Shown in pieces: positions 6,071 through 14,067 of a stretch of DNA of 23,092 nt. The translations under genes were made by a program, and so were the position numbers. Numbering within the stretch: position 1 is the stretch's first letter; every line of letters starts with the position of its first letter. The notes beneath the pieces were generated by a model, which saw nothing but the letters and a program-made list of their open reading frames with translations, ran no database searches and was not told the origin of the DNA. The stretch comes from a virus, in the IMG/VR virus record IMGVR_UViG_3300027734_000327, positions 1-23,092 of that record. One strand, given 5' to 3'.

Positions 6071-6092
6071 TTAGTTTTTAACTAATACGATC

Positions 6093-6122
6093 AAGGGCAT
6101 CTTTTTTAAGGTGCCCTTTTTC
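6093..6122 (+). terminator. Rho-independent terminator
   Basis: An 11-bp stem (AAGGGCATCTT with AAGGTGCCCTT, one T-G pair), a 4-T loop and a T-rich tail end the 5615 transcript. A weaker hairpin (TTAGTT/AACTAA) lies just upstream. Confidence 0.88.
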
Positions 6123-6127
6123 TTTGG

Positions 6128-6135
6128 CTTAAATA
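6128..6135 (+). promoter_or_regulatory. Late-promoter-like box (CTTAAATA)
   Basis: CTTAAATA follows the terminator directly and ends only 11 nt before the ATG at 6147, implying a very short leader if used. Confidence 0.35.
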
Positions 6136-6146
6136 CCCGTAATATT

Positions 6147-6563
6147 ATGCCAAGAATTTTAATCCAAACCCTCATTGATGTTACCTGTTCTAAAGCCAAG
6201 AGACCCGGACAAGGTGACGCAACAGAAATAAACCAGTATCGAAATTACACCACGCTACTACAGGCGGTTGGTCTACGTACCAATATTAATTTTGATAGTC
6301 CGCCTGAGGTAAACAAGGAAAAGTTAAACAGTGATAAATTTGGATCCGCATACGGCGGCAAATCTCACCAGCTGTGGACATTTGAATTCGAAACTGATAG
6401 ATCTGATGTATATTACGAACAGGAAGACCCTTTGTTTTTGCTCAAAGAAGATTTACACAATGTTCCAGTAGTTAAAAATCTACAAGAATCAATAAATATA
6501 GTTAACGCTGTTTTTGACTTAAAGAGCGACAAATATAAAAACACATCCGTCTCAATAGTATAG
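6147..6563 (+). CDS. Hypothetical phage protein (138 aa)
   Basis: The start is placed at ATG 6147 (MPRILIQTLIDVTCSK); the frame opens earlier, at GTG 6111, but that lies inside the terminator hairpin. The 138-residue product is mixed alpha/beta and acidic in its second half (EFETDRSDVYYEQEDPLF). It contains RPGQGDATEINQYRN near the N-terminus and ends NAVFDLKSDKYKNTSVSIV. There is no Shine-Dalgarno site in the 11-nt leader after the TAAATA box. No family is recognised; its setting among late genes suggests a virion or assembly role. Confidence 0.65.
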   Translation: MPRILIQTLIDVTCSKAKRPGQGDATEINQYRNYTTLLQAVGLRTNINFDSPPEVNKEKLNSDKFGSAYGGKSHQLWTFEFETDRSDVYYEQEDPLFLLKEDLHNVPVVKNLQESINIVNAVFDLKSDKYKNTSVSIV

Positions 6564-6615
6564 GCATATTAGGCAAAGAATAAGATTAGAGCAAACTTAT
6601 TAGGAGAAATGCTAA

Positions 6616-6852
6616 ATGTCAAAAACCACGGACATCGAAAAAGAAAATTTAGAAACCCACGTAGAGCTATGTGCTTTGCGTTATTCACAGTTAGAAAGTC
6701 GACTAGAGTCTATCGAAGACAAAGTCGGCAAATTGGCCACCGCTATTGAAGAAAGTCGTGGTAGCATGATGAAAGTCCTCATTGGTACAGCAGGTACCGT
6801 TGTAACAGGCGTATTAACAACATTGGTTGTTATTTTAACTAAGGGAATCTAA
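6616..6852 (+). CDS. Small coiled-coil membrane protein (78 aa), holin-like candidate
   Basis: TAGGAG lies 9 nt before the ATG. The 78-residue product has an N-terminal coiled coil (about residues 8-45, LETHVELCALRYSQLESRLESIEDKVGKL) and a single C-terminal hydrophobic segment (about 51-75, MMKVLIGTAGTVVTGVLTTLVVIL) closed by TKGI. This is the layout of XhlA-like accessory holins and of some tail-membrane proteins. Assignment to lysis is tentative; no lysis cassette is visible beside it. Its stop overlaps the next ATG (TAATG), coupling it to the 6852 gene. Confidence 0.7.
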   Translation: MSKTTDIEKENLETHVELCALRYSQLESRLESIEDKVGKLATAIEESRGSMMKVLIGTAGTVVTGVLTTLVVILTKGI

Positions 6853-7334
6853 TGCGTATCAATGAAGTGCTAAGTACAGAAGGTGTTTTAGGAAACATTG
6901 GCAATAACATTGGCAATACACTTAGTGGTGTCGGCCAGACCTTCGCACAAAAAGCGGGCGTGGGCGGTGCAACAAGCTTCAAACAGGCTTTACTAAGTAA
7001 AGGACTCGGAATGATCAGTCCAAGTGCCCAAGCGGCATATAATAAAAATAATGCCATTGGAGACTATAGCTATGACAACGCCAGTGACATTATTAAAAAG
7101 TTAGGCATTAAACCAGGAATAGACTTTGAAATAAATCCTGGAGAAAAAGTAAAAATAACAAAAGTTGATGGTACAGGTGCTACATATATGGATCGCAGAT
7201 CTGGCCTACCATTACAACTCGGAAAAGATGCATTGATAGGTATTGCACAACGTCAACAACAACAACAAGCTGTGCAAACAGTAGCACAAATGGGCAAGAC
7301 TGGTGCATCAAATGCACCTGCAACTGCTCCCTAA
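6852..7334 (+). CDS. Hypothetical phage protein with Gly-rich N-terminal half (160 aa)
   Basis: The gene starts in a TAATG overlap with the coiled-coil gene. The N-terminus MRINEVLSTEG resembles a T4 capsid-targeting sequence with a possible cleavage Glu-Gly. It is followed by a Gly/Asn/Ala-rich region (residues 11-60), a compact domain around KKLGIKPGIDFEINPGEKVKI (about 85-105), a poly-Gln stretch (RQQQQQ, near 135) and an Ala/Pro tail. The composition suggests a packaged internal or structural protein rather than an enzyme. No family is recognised. Confidence 0.7.
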   Translation: MRINEVLSTEGVLGNIGNNIGNTLSGVGQTFAQKAGVGGATSFKQALLSKGLGMISPSAQAAYNKNNAIGDYSYDNASDIIKKLGIKPGIDFEINPGEKVKITKVDGTGATYMDRRSGLPLQLGKDALIGIAQRQQQQQAVQTVAQMGKTGASNAPATAP

Positions 7335-7335
7335 T

Positions 7336-7554
7336 ATGAGAATACATCACCTTATAGACGAGCCGTCTATAATACTTACAAATGAAGAAAAAGATTTCAT
7401 TGACTACATGGGCGATGAAATAAGATTACCTGCCCTTAAAGAACGCGACCAAGTTCTAGCTCACAACCTAGTGCGCAAAGGCATTTATTCTATAAGTAAA
7501 AACAACGAGACACTTCATTTAAGCCATGCCAAAAGTCCAAAAAAATTTAGTTAA
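7336..7554 (+). CDS. Small hypothetical protein (72 aa)
   Basis: ATG 7336 follows the preceding stop by one base. The N-terminus MRIHHLIDEPS contains I-D-E, matching the (L/I)-x-E processing consensus of T4-like prohead proteases and the MRxx start of its neighbours. The rest is helical and charged (NEEKDFIDYMGDEIRLPALKE), ending in a basic KSPKKFS. Its last 29 bases overlap the next gene in another frame, so the two are coupled. The function is unknown. Confidence 0.65.
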   Translation: MRIHHLIDEPSIILTNEEKDFIDYMGDEIRLPALKERDQVLAHNLVRKGIYSISKNNETLHLSHAKSPKKFS

Positions 7555-7987
7555 CACAGTTAAAACCCTTGCAGATACTGTAAAGCAAGACCTCTTTAAA
7601 AAGGGTGTTATTGTTCCTGTAAAAAATAAGGATGGTTCTGTAAACTTCGGTGATTACACAATGACCAGACGTGGATTAAACTACTGGATTTCAAAACGTG
7701 GGCACGATTTAATTGGACCCATTAATCTAGCGCAAACAGCCATTGTTACTGCAAATTACCTAGCCCTAGGAAAAATGGCAGATGACAGATTATTAGAAAG
7801 TGATCGGTGGTACGGATTTAAAAACTTTGATGAAGAAGTTTACACAAACTCAGCTAATAATAGTTTAAAAAACAAGAATTATGACCGAGCTGATTGGTGT
7901 TTTACCAAGGCAAGCATTGCAAAAGTGCAGAAAGAACAATACAGATCTAGCATAATGTCTAGTTTCAACCGGTTGAAACTGTCATAA
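7526..7987 (+). CDS. Hypothetical phage protein (153 aa)
   Basis: ATG 7526 lies inside the end of the previous gene. The 153-residue product is basic (start MPKVQKNLVNTVKTLADTVK) with a hydrophobic helix at about 78-92 (INLAQTAIVTANYLALG), too interrupted for a clear membrane segment, and a C-terminal helical part with RADWCFTKASIAKVQKEQY. No motif is recognised. It is the last gene before the TATAAATA box at 8003. Confidence 0.7.
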   Translation: MPKVQKNLVNTVKTLADTVKQDLFKKGVIVPVKNKDGSVNFGDYTMTRRGLNYWISKRGHDLIGPINLAQTAIVTANYLALGKMADDRLLESDRWYGFKNFDEEVYTNSANNSLKNKNYDRADWCFTKASIAKVQKEQYRSSIMSSFNRLKLS

Positions 7988-8002
7988 AATGACGCAGGGT
8001 AG

Positions 8003-8010
8003 TATAAATA
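8003..8010 (+). promoter_or_regulatory. Late-promoter-like box (perfect TATAAATA)
   Basis: An exact match to the T4 late consensus, ending 28 nt before the ATG at 8039, with AGGGAAA as the ribosome binding site in between. Confidence 0.6.
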
Positions 8011-8038
8011 ACATTACTATTAATTTAGGGAAACCTTC

Positions 8039-9478
8039 ATGAGAACAAACGACTTTACATCACCTATATCTAGCAAACAATTGAACGAAAGCATGTTCAA
8101 GAAGTTTGGCGTCAAAGTAAACTTTGACAAATACGACCGCGCACAGTTAGAAAACTTTCGAAACCTGTTACGCACAAAACTTCATCAAACTGAAACATCA
8201 AGCAACTTCAATGCCCTGTTAAACAACGAATCTTATCAGAAAGATAAGTTTATGGTTGACTTACTAAACACACGCATTAAAGAAATGCTAGGTGAAGGCA
8301 AGATGCCAATGAAAACTGTTAACGGTAAGAAAGTTCCAGCATTCGCGGCAGACGGTAAAGTTTCTAAGAACAAGAAAACCAAAGAAGGGCTTGATCCAGT
8401 TGGCAAAGAAGATGATGATGTTAACAATGATGGTAAGAAAAATAAAAGTGATGACTACTTAACAAAACGTCGTGCCGCAGTGGCAAAAGCCATTGCTAGT
8501 AAGAAAGGTACTAAAGTCAAAGAAGGTAAAGCCAGTGCGGCTGAGATGGCCCACCATCACGCAATGGAATACGCAAAACATCACAAGATGGGCAATTTAG
8601 AAATGGCGCAACATCACCGTGATGCTTGCGAGTCATGCGGTGGCAAAGTAACTCACAGTGACATGGGTGAAGCATTCCACTCACATCAGGGCATGAACAA
8701 CGGGCAACCATACAAGTGCGAAGAAGGTGTATTCGGCGGCATTGCCGGCGGCCTGGCTGGACTTGCATTTGGCGGTCTCCCGGGCGCGGCTGTGGGTTAT
8801 ACGGCTGGCAGTAAAGCCGGGGACGATCTTGCAAGTGAAAGCCGTGGCGTTAAAGAAGGTAAAAAATTATCTGCTAAACAAAAGAAAGTTATGGACAAAG
8901 ACCATGACGACGACATCGACGCAAAAGATTTAGCAAAATTGAGAAAAGAAAATATGTCTAGAAAACAAAAAGCAGGTATTACTGAATCAATTGCTCGCTA
9001 CATCACAGAAGATGAAGAAGGCAAAGCAAAATCAATCACAGCCGGTCTTGATATGGTCAATGACTTTACAAGCTGGATGCAACGTATTGCTACGTATCAA
9101 ACAAAATCAATGATTGAATTAAGTGATGAGATCCGTGCCCACTTCGGTGATGCAGAAGCTCAAACCTTCAAACAAGAAACTTATGCGGCTTTAGAGCAAT
9201 CATTAACAGCATTAACACAAAGTCGTGAACAGTTAAGCAACGCTGTTGCTGTTCTAGCAGGCGAAGCTCCTGCGCAAGAGCCTATGGGTTCAGATCCAAT
9301 GGCAAGCCCAGATGATATGTCCATGCAAGAGCCAGGAATGGAAGAGCCAGAAGCACTACCAGCACCGGACGAGTTTGCCAGTGCCGATGCGGCCGCAGGC
9401 GGACCAGAAACTACAGGACGTATGAAGCGTGAAAGCATTGAGCGTGGTAATCGCTTGATGAAAATCTTAGGCGCATAA
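8039..9478 (+). CDS. Large modular virion/head-associated protein (479 aa)
   Basis: A chain of modules: a helical N-terminal domain (1-85, with LENFRNLLRTKLHQ and NNESYQKDKFMVDLLN) like those in T4-like cyanophage virion proteins as I recall them; a basic linker; an Asp/Asn-rich loop (124-138); a His/Cys-rich region (172-227, with CESC at 197-200); a Gly-rich hydrophobic stretch (231-258); a second Asp-rich loop (286-297); a helical domain (332-405) around VNDFTSWMQRIATYQTK; and a Pro/Met/Glu-rich tail ending in a basic helix. Glu-Gly pairs recur near the module boundaries (86, 116, 162, 229, 273, 327), which may be prohead protease sites. A perfect late-promoter-like box precedes it. It is probably a head core or internal protein; the role is inferred. 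Confidence 0.7.
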   Translation: MRTNDFTSPISSKQLNESMFKKFGVKVNFDKYDRAQLENFRNLLRTKLHQTETSSNFNALLNNESYQKDKFMVDLLNTRIKEMLGEGKMPMKTVNGKKVPAFAADGKVSKNKKTKEGLDPVGKEDDDVNNDGKKNKSDDYLTKRRAAVAKAIASKKGTKVKEGKASAAEMAHHHAMEYAKHHKMGNLEMAQHHRDACESCGGKVTHSDMGEAFHSHQGMNNGQPYKCEEGVFGGIAGGLAGLAFGGLPGAAVGYTAGSKAGDDLASESRGVKEGKKLSAKQKKVMDKDHDDDIDAKDLAKLRKENMSRKQKAGITESIARYITEDEEGKAKSITAGLDMVNDFTSWMQRIATYQTKSMIELSDEIRAHFGDAEAQTFKQETYAALEQSLTALTQSREQLSNAVAVLAGEAPAQEPMGSDPMASPDDMSMQEPGMEEPEALPAPDEFASADAAAGGPETTGRMKRESIERGNRLMKILGA

Positions 9479-9847
9479 ATGAGGTTACTAGAGTTTTCAA
9501 ACACCGTAGCAGACGATGTCGAAACGGTGTTGCGTAACCTTCAAGGCCAAGTTGACTCTCGTCCAGAAATAGGCGCACCTCCTCCGATTACATATCAAGA
9601 ACTAAGCTCATTGTTAAATCCCTTAGGATATGGTGATATGGACTACAGAGCGTTTGATGCTATCGTAAAACAAATTAAAAAAACCAGTCCTGACACATTT
9701 GATGAACTAGTTAGTAACTACGATGAAACTGGTGTTACCTTAAACACTAAAGCAGAAGATCCCAAAGCACAATTAACAACTACAGGGTCCAGTGGTAAAA
9801 GCGTTGACCAAATGGCACATAATGTAGTTTCCAAAGAGTTGTCCTAA
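9479..9847 (+). CDS. Hypothetical protein, probably head-associated (122 aa)
   Basis: The ATG abuts the stop codon of the 479-aa gene, so the two are co-translated. The N-terminus MRLLEFSNT again resembles a capsid-targeting sequence. The protein has helices with VADDVETVLRNLQGQVD, a Pro-rich loop (APPPITYQEL) and a second helical part with RAFDAIVKQIKKTSPDTFDEL, then a polar Thr/Ser/Lys tail. No enzyme motif is visible. A role with its larger neighbour in the head is inferred from position and the shared start motif. Confidence 0.7.
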   Translation: MRLLEFSNTVADDVETVLRNLQGQVDSRPEIGAPPPITYQELSSLLNPLGYGDMDYRAFDAIVKQIKKTSPDTFDELVSNYDETGVTLNTKAEDPKAQLTTTGSSGKSVDQMAHNVVSKELS

Positions 9848-9867
9848 CTCGAAAAAGGTAGTATAAT
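9839..9867 (+). promoter_or_regulatory. Sigma70-type promoter for the exonuclease operon
   Basis: TTGTCC (9839-9844), a 17-nt spacer and a perfect TATAAT (9862-9867) lie just before the exonuclease ATG at 9877. The -10 box ends 9 nt from the ATG, so the leader would be about 3 nt long. That is unusual and weakens the call. Confidence 0.4.
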
Positions 9868-9876
9868 TAGTTGTAT

Positions 9877-10608
9877 ATGACTACAACTATAATTAATCCG
9901 CCCGCATTCGTAGAACGTTTTCAATACAAATCTTGTAAACAAATTAACGATCCAGTTACACGTAAACGTGTATATCTTACTCCAGACGGAGAACAACTTC
10001 CGTCTGTTACGACAATCCTTAGTGCAACAAAAGATATGACCGCTCTTAACGAGTGGAGAGATCGTATCGGACACGCAAAGGCTCAGGCTATTACAACCGA
10101 AGCCGCAGGTGTTGGTACTGCAATGCACAATAATCTAGAAAGATTTATTGCAGGCATCGAGCGACAGCCAGGCAACAATGCAGTTCATGTACAAGCACAT
10201 AAAATGGCAGATGTTATTATTGAAAAAGGACTTGCCGATGTTAATGAAGTTTGGGCAATTGAACAAAGTTTATACTATCCGGGATTATATTCAGGTACTA
10301 CTGACTTAGTCGGAGTATACAAAGAAAACCCGTCAGTAATGGATTATAAACAGACAAACAAGCCTAAAAAAGAAGAATGGATTGACGATTATAAAATTCA
10401 GTTAGTAGCATACATTCTAGCACATAACGCTGTTTACAAAACAGATATCCGTGAAGGACATGTATTCATGTGTTCTAGAGATTTTCAATACCAACAATTT
10501 GACCTATGGCCAAGCGACTTTGCCAAGTACGAAGACATGTGGTTAGCTAAAGTAGAAGAATACTATACCACAGGCATGCAAGGTTTTAAACAGCTTTTAA
10601 CACAATGA
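9877..10608 (+). CDS. PD-(D/E)XK exonuclease (RecB/MGME1-like)
   Basis: The start is set at ATG 9877 (MTTTIINPPAFVERF). The 243-residue protein has the ordered motifs of RecB-type nucleases: GTAMH at 80-84, Glu129 in an AIEQSLYY strand, SGTTDLVG with Asp143, the metal-binding MDYKQT (Asp156, Lys158), and Q-x3-Y (Gln175, Tyr179). Together they match the MGME1-like single-strand exonuclease group common in aquatic T4-like phages. It probably trims DNA ends in recombination or breaks down host DNA. It is the first gene of a three-gene unit in which stop and start overlap as ATGA, followed by a glycosyltransferase and a methyltransferase. Confidence 0.85.
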   Translation: MTTTIINPPAFVERFQYKSCKQINDPVTRKRVYLTPDGEQLPSVTTILSATKDMTALNEWRDRIGHAKAQAITTEAAGVGTAMHNNLERFIAGIERQPGNNAVHVQAHKMADVIIEKGLADVNEVWAIEQSLYYPGLYSGTTDLVGVYKENPSVMDYKQTNKPKKEEWIDDYKIQLVAYILAHNAVYKTDIREGHVFMCSRDFQYQQFDLWPSDFAKYEDMWLAKVEEYYTTGMQGFKQLLTQ

Positions 10609-11249
10609 CATACGCTATAGTATCTATTCATACTCCAAATTTTAAAGAACTATCCGACGTTACTTGGCCAAACAAGGTTGAATATGCTAATCGACATAGT
10701 TATAAGTCACAAGCAAAAACAGATGGTTTTTTACTAGAACATGCTAGTGGAGAAAAGATTCCTTTTATTAGAGAATATTTAAAAGCAAATCCTGATGTCG
10801 AGTGGGTATGGTGGTTAGATACTGACACGCTCATTACTAACTATACAAAGAAAATAGAAGAATTCTTAGATAACGATTATCACTTTATTATTACTACAGA
10901 TAACAATGGCATCAATGCTGGAAGTTTCTTTGTACGTAATAGTCCAGAAAGTTTAGCATACCTAGATTATATGTTGGAGCAATACCCAACATTTAAAGAA
11001 CAGCATGGATTTTTTGCTGAACAAGAATGTATGGTCGCTACATATAAAATGCCCGAGTGGCAACCGTTAATTAAAATTATTCCACAGAAGCTGATCAATG
11101 CGTACGATGTGTGGCCAAATACTTGGATAGACTTTAGCACATTTGCTTCGTGGGAGCCGGGCGACTTTGTAGTACACTGGCCAGGATCAACAATGGAAAC
11201 TAGGTTAACTAGACACATACCTTTTTATCGAGATAAGATTATAAAATGA
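10605..11249 (+). CDS. Glycosyltransferase, GT34-like (galactosyl/mannosyl type)
   Basis: The 214-residue protein opens with YAIVSIHTPNF and carries the metal/nucleotide-sugar DxD motif as WWLDTDTLI (Asp72, Asp74). It then has NNGINAGSFFVRNS (about 101-114), an acidic FFAEQECM, and a C-terminal GDFVVHWPGSTMETR with the conserved His of the GT34 (GMA12/MNN10) fold. It should transfer a hexose from a nucleotide sugar; the acceptor is unknown (fibre protein, DNA or cell envelope). No signal peptide or membrane segment is seen, so it is probably cytoplasmic. It overlaps its neighbours by ATGA on both sides. Confidence 0.85.
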   Translation: MTYAIVSIHTPNFKELSDVTWPNKVEYANRHSYKSQAKTDGFLLEHASGEKIPFIREYLKANPDVEWVWWLDTDTLITNYTKKIEEFLDNDYHFIITTDNNGINAGSFFVRNSPESLAYLDYMLEQYPTFKEQHGFFAEQECMVATYKMPEWQPLIKIIPQKLINAYDVWPNTWIDFSTFASWEPGDFVVHWPGSTMETRLTRHIPFYRDKIIK

Positions 11250-11962
11250 CAATAAGTTTTGGACACGAAACACGAAAGCAATGGATTGGTGAAATTGCTA
11301 GACGTACAGACGGCAGAGTATATCAAGGTCCTTTCAAAGGAATGAAACTCATACACGAAGCAAATTGGGGTGACGGCGATACAGCCAGCAAGTTCTTAGG
11401 TATGTATGAGGATGAGCTACATCCTTACGTAGAACAGGCTCTTGCTACAAATCCAGATTTAATTATCAACTTTGGTTGCGCCGAAGGATACTACGGCATT
11501 GGATGTGCCCTGCGCACAGGTAGTCCTGCTATATTAATAGACATCGATCTAGTAACATTGGGACTAGCAGAGCAAAATGCTAAAATTAATGAAGTTAGCA
11601 ACATTGAATTTACTACAGATAATAGTATCACAAACTTTCAAAAAATCTTAGATAAAGCAAATAACCCATTTGTAGTTATGGATTGCGAGGGATTTGAAGA
11701 CACTATTCTCAACGTCGATCTTGTACCAGCATTGGCTAAAACTACACTATTAGTTGAAAGTCATGATTGTAACATTCCTGGGTTAACTGAAAAACTAATT
11801 AAAAGACTATCAGAAACGCATAATATTGTTAAAATCAAACAAGGTGCTAAAAATCCTTACATTGATGTTATTGATGATATAAGTGAGGAATTCAAATGGT
11901 TGCTAGTTTGCGAATTTAGACCAGGCACAATGTACTGGATATACTTAGTACCTAAAACTTGA
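11246..11962 (+). CDS. SAM-dependent methyltransferase, FkbM-like
   Basis: The 238-residue protein has a Rossmann-type core: PDLIINFGCAEGYYGIGCAL (about 70-90) is the SAM-binding motif I, AILIDIDLVTLGLAEQNAKIN the acidic motif II, and VVMDCEGFEDTIL (about 147-160) the D-x-E-G-x-E-like signature of FkbM-type O-methyltransferases. Such enzymes often methylate sugar hydroxyls, and the gene overlaps a glycosyltransferase by ATGA, so the pair may build a methylated glycan. The acceptor could be the fibre encoded next or the host surface; this is inference. The N-terminus GHETRKQWIGEIARRTDG lacks a signal peptide. Confidence 0.8.
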   Translation: MTISFGHETRKQWIGEIARRTDGRVYQGPFKGMKLIHEANWGDGDTASKFLGMYEDELHPYVEQALATNPDLIINFGCAEGYYGIGCALRTGSPAILIDIDLVTLGLAEQNAKINEVSNIEFTTDNSITNFQKILDKANNPFVVMDCEGFEDTILNVDLVPALAKTTLLVESHDCNIPGLTEKLIKRLSETHNIVKIKQGAKNPYIDVIDDISEEFKWLLVCEFRPGTMYWIYLVPKT

Positions 11963-11968
11963 AACCCA

Positions 11969-11976
11969 GATAAATA
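11969..11976 (+). promoter_or_regulatory. Late-promoter-like box (GATAAATA)
   Basis: GATAAATA ends 22 nt before the ATG of the tailspike gene, with AAAGAGGA as ribosome binding site in between. A good match to the T4 late consensus. Confidence 0.55.
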
Positions 11977-11998
11977 TCCTTACAAAGAGGATATTTAC

Positions 11999-13633
11999 AT
12001 GGCTGTTTTACAAATAAGCAAGATACAAGTACGTCGTGGACAAAAATCACAAACAGGAATTCCTTCATTATCTGCAGGTGAGTTTGCCTGGGCAGTTGAT
12101 TCACAGGAACTATACATTGGTAACGGTTCAGTATCAGAAGGTGCTCCTGCTGTTGGAAATACCCGTTTATTAACTGAATTAGATGCAAATAACATTTTTA
12201 AACTTGCATCAACATACATCTACAGAGATTACGACGGCAGTCCTATACAAACTGGTATTGATGCTAATAATCCTGTACGCAGAACATTACAATCTAAATT
12301 AGATGATTTTGTTAGCTTATCTGATTTTGGAGTAATTGGTGACGGTGTTACTAACGATACTAAAGCATTTCAAACAGCAGTAGATCAAACATTCCTAAAC
12401 ACATCAGAAAAGAATACCCCTAACAGCAGGAAAAAATTGCGCATCCCTGCTGGAACATATCTAATCACCGGGACAATTTATGTTCCTAGCTATGCTACAT
12501 TAGAAGGCGATGGCATAGATAGAGTAATCATAAAACAGTCTACCTCTAGTACTGCTATATTTCAAACAATTGATTTTGGGTCAACTCCTACTAATAAAAT
12601 AATATATCCTAATATTCAATCGGGCTTAAATCACCAACCTAGATTAATAAAAATGTCTGGAATGACTCTAAGATATGCATTATCAAATCAACAAGGCGAA
12701 GGCCCGATGATTGCGGTCGATTGCGCAAAAGACATAGATATTTCTGAAATTAAAATACTCGGCCTTGCAACAAGCCCTACTAGTGATACACAGCAAGGTA
12801 TACTATTAAGAGGTGAAGGTGCATTAACTACAGAAGACGTAACTATTAAAGACTGTAAATTTGAAAATATTAATATTGCAATACAAAGCGACTTTGACGT
12901 AGAAGATGTTAAAATCTCTAATACAGAATTTAAGACATTATATCGAGGTATAGAATTTAATACTGCACTAACTGGTGTGACTCCGAAAAAATACGGACCA
13001 AGAAAAGTAGTAGTAAAGGACAGCAATTTTGATAATGTGTATGCGGAAGCTGTTTACATTGGTCCTAACGCTTCAAATGAGTCTACACAATTTGTTAGTG
13101 AAGGTAATCGCTACAACAATGTAGGAAATAGATTAAGTTTAGACAGTGACCAGGATCAATATTATTCACCATTGAGTTTTTATACACCAAATAATCAAAG
13201 TATTAATGATTGGTTCAGTCGAACAGACGCAAATGATTCTGGACTACCTGGAACATCTCTCCCAGAGATTGAAGGTCACGGCCGTTTATCACCAAATATA
13301 GCAAACTCTATGAGTTTAGCTGTGGTAAGTTTTAATCAGCCAATTCTTACGGTATCAAAGGTACCTACCATTGATCAAACAATTAGCATTGACTATGTTG
13401 CCCAACAACCGAGTGTTAATAATACTCGAGCTGGTAGATTACAGGTGTTAGCAGGAAACTATACTGCTACGATTTATGACAGCTACCAATACGCAGGTAC
13501 CAATGCTGTAATTAATACTTTAGAATTTTTTGTATCATTAAATACAGGTACAAATTATTTAGAAATCAGTGCTTACAATCCATCAGGAAGTGTAGTCACA
13601 AATTTGACTTATTCATATAACATATTGTTTTAA
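11999..13633 (+). CDS. Tailspike/tail fibre with pectate-lyase-like beta-helix
   Basis: The 544-residue protein begins with a fibre attachment-type module (QVRRGQKSQTGIPSLSAGEF, then AVDSQELYIGNG), related to the N-terminus of the gene at 698. It continues with the classic start of a pectate-lyase_3 beta-helix, VSLSDFGVIGDGVTNDTKAF (about 100-120), followed by RIPAGTYLITGTIYVPSYATLEGDG and repeated Asn/Asp/Val strands (IKDCKFENINIAI, VEDVKISNTEFKTL). The C-terminal 110 residues are beta-rich and may be the trimer tip. Such proteins bind and often cut host polysaccharide; catalytic residues cannot be assigned by eye. The stop overlaps the next ATG (TAATG). The glycosyltransferase and methyltransferase genes just upstream raise the possibility that the fibre is modified. 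Confidence 0.85.
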   Translation: MAVLQISKIQVRRGQKSQTGIPSLSAGEFAWAVDSQELYIGNGSVSEGAPAVGNTRLLTELDANNIFKLASTYIYRDYDGSPIQTGIDANNPVRRTLQSKLDDFVSLSDFGVIGDGVTNDTKAFQTAVDQTFLNTSEKNTPNSRKKLRIPAGTYLITGTIYVPSYATLEGDGIDRVIIKQSTSSTAIFQTIDFGSTPTNKIIYPNIQSGLNHQPRLIKMSGMTLRYALSNQQGEGPMIAVDCAKDIDISEIKILGLATSPTSDTQQGILLRGEGALTTEDVTIKDCKFENINIAIQSDFDVEDVKISNTEFKTLYRGIEFNTALTGVTPKKYGPRKVVVKDSNFDNVYAEAVYIGPNASNESTQFVSEGNRYNNVGNRLSLDSDQDQYYSPLSFYTPNNQSINDWFSRTDANDSGLPGTSLPEIEGHGRLSPNIANSMSLAVVSFNQPILTVSKVPTIDQTISIDYVAQQPSVNNTRAGRLQVLAGNYTATIYDSYQYAGTNAVINTLEFFVSLNTGTNYLEISAYNPSGSVVTNLTYSYNILF

Positions 13634-14067
13634 TGTTCAAAACCCAAACAGACGAGAGATTGCATCTCTGGTTTGAATTTAGAAAAAATCTAGAGGTCAG
13701 TCAAGATCCGTTACAGGATGTGGTTGACTTTTGGGAACAAGCCCCACGCATTCCCCACAATCATCTAATCGATCCGTACTTTGATCGCGAATGGCCAACA
13801 CCCTGGGAAATAATAGAGCGCAACAAATACGATGATTTTACCTTAAGCCTCATGATTGGTTGGTCATTATTAATGACCGATCGATTCAAAACAACTCCTC
13901 TAGAAATTAAAATGCTCATTGACGACGGGTCAAAAAGAGCGTATAATGTTTTATGCGTAGATAATAAATGGGCATTAAATTTCCAAGATCACGAGGTTGT
14001 ACCAATTAATTCTATACCGAGTTTATACAGGGTAGAAAATGTTGTACCTCTAAAAAGGCCAAGGTAA
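13633..14067 (+). CDS. Conserved-type phage hypothetical protein (144 aa)
   Basis: Translationally coupled to the tailspike gene by a TAATG overlap. The 144-residue protein is rich in Trp, Pro and aromatic residues: LWFEFRKNLE, VDFWEQAPRIPHN, DREWPTPWEIIERNKYDDFTLS and a final NSIPSLYRVENVVPL. I recall similar proteins in T4-like cyanophages, without a known role. Its place after the fibre suggests a fibre chaperone, tail or baseplate-related function, which is inference. No catalytic motif is visible. Confidence 0.75.
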   Translation: MFKTQTDERLHLWFEFRKNLEVSQDPLQDVVDFWEQAPRIPHNHLIDPYFDREWPTPWEIIERNKYDDFTLSLMIGWSLLMTDRFKTTPLEIKMLIDDGSKRAYNVLCVDNKWALNFQDHEVVPINSIPSLYRVENVVPLKRPR

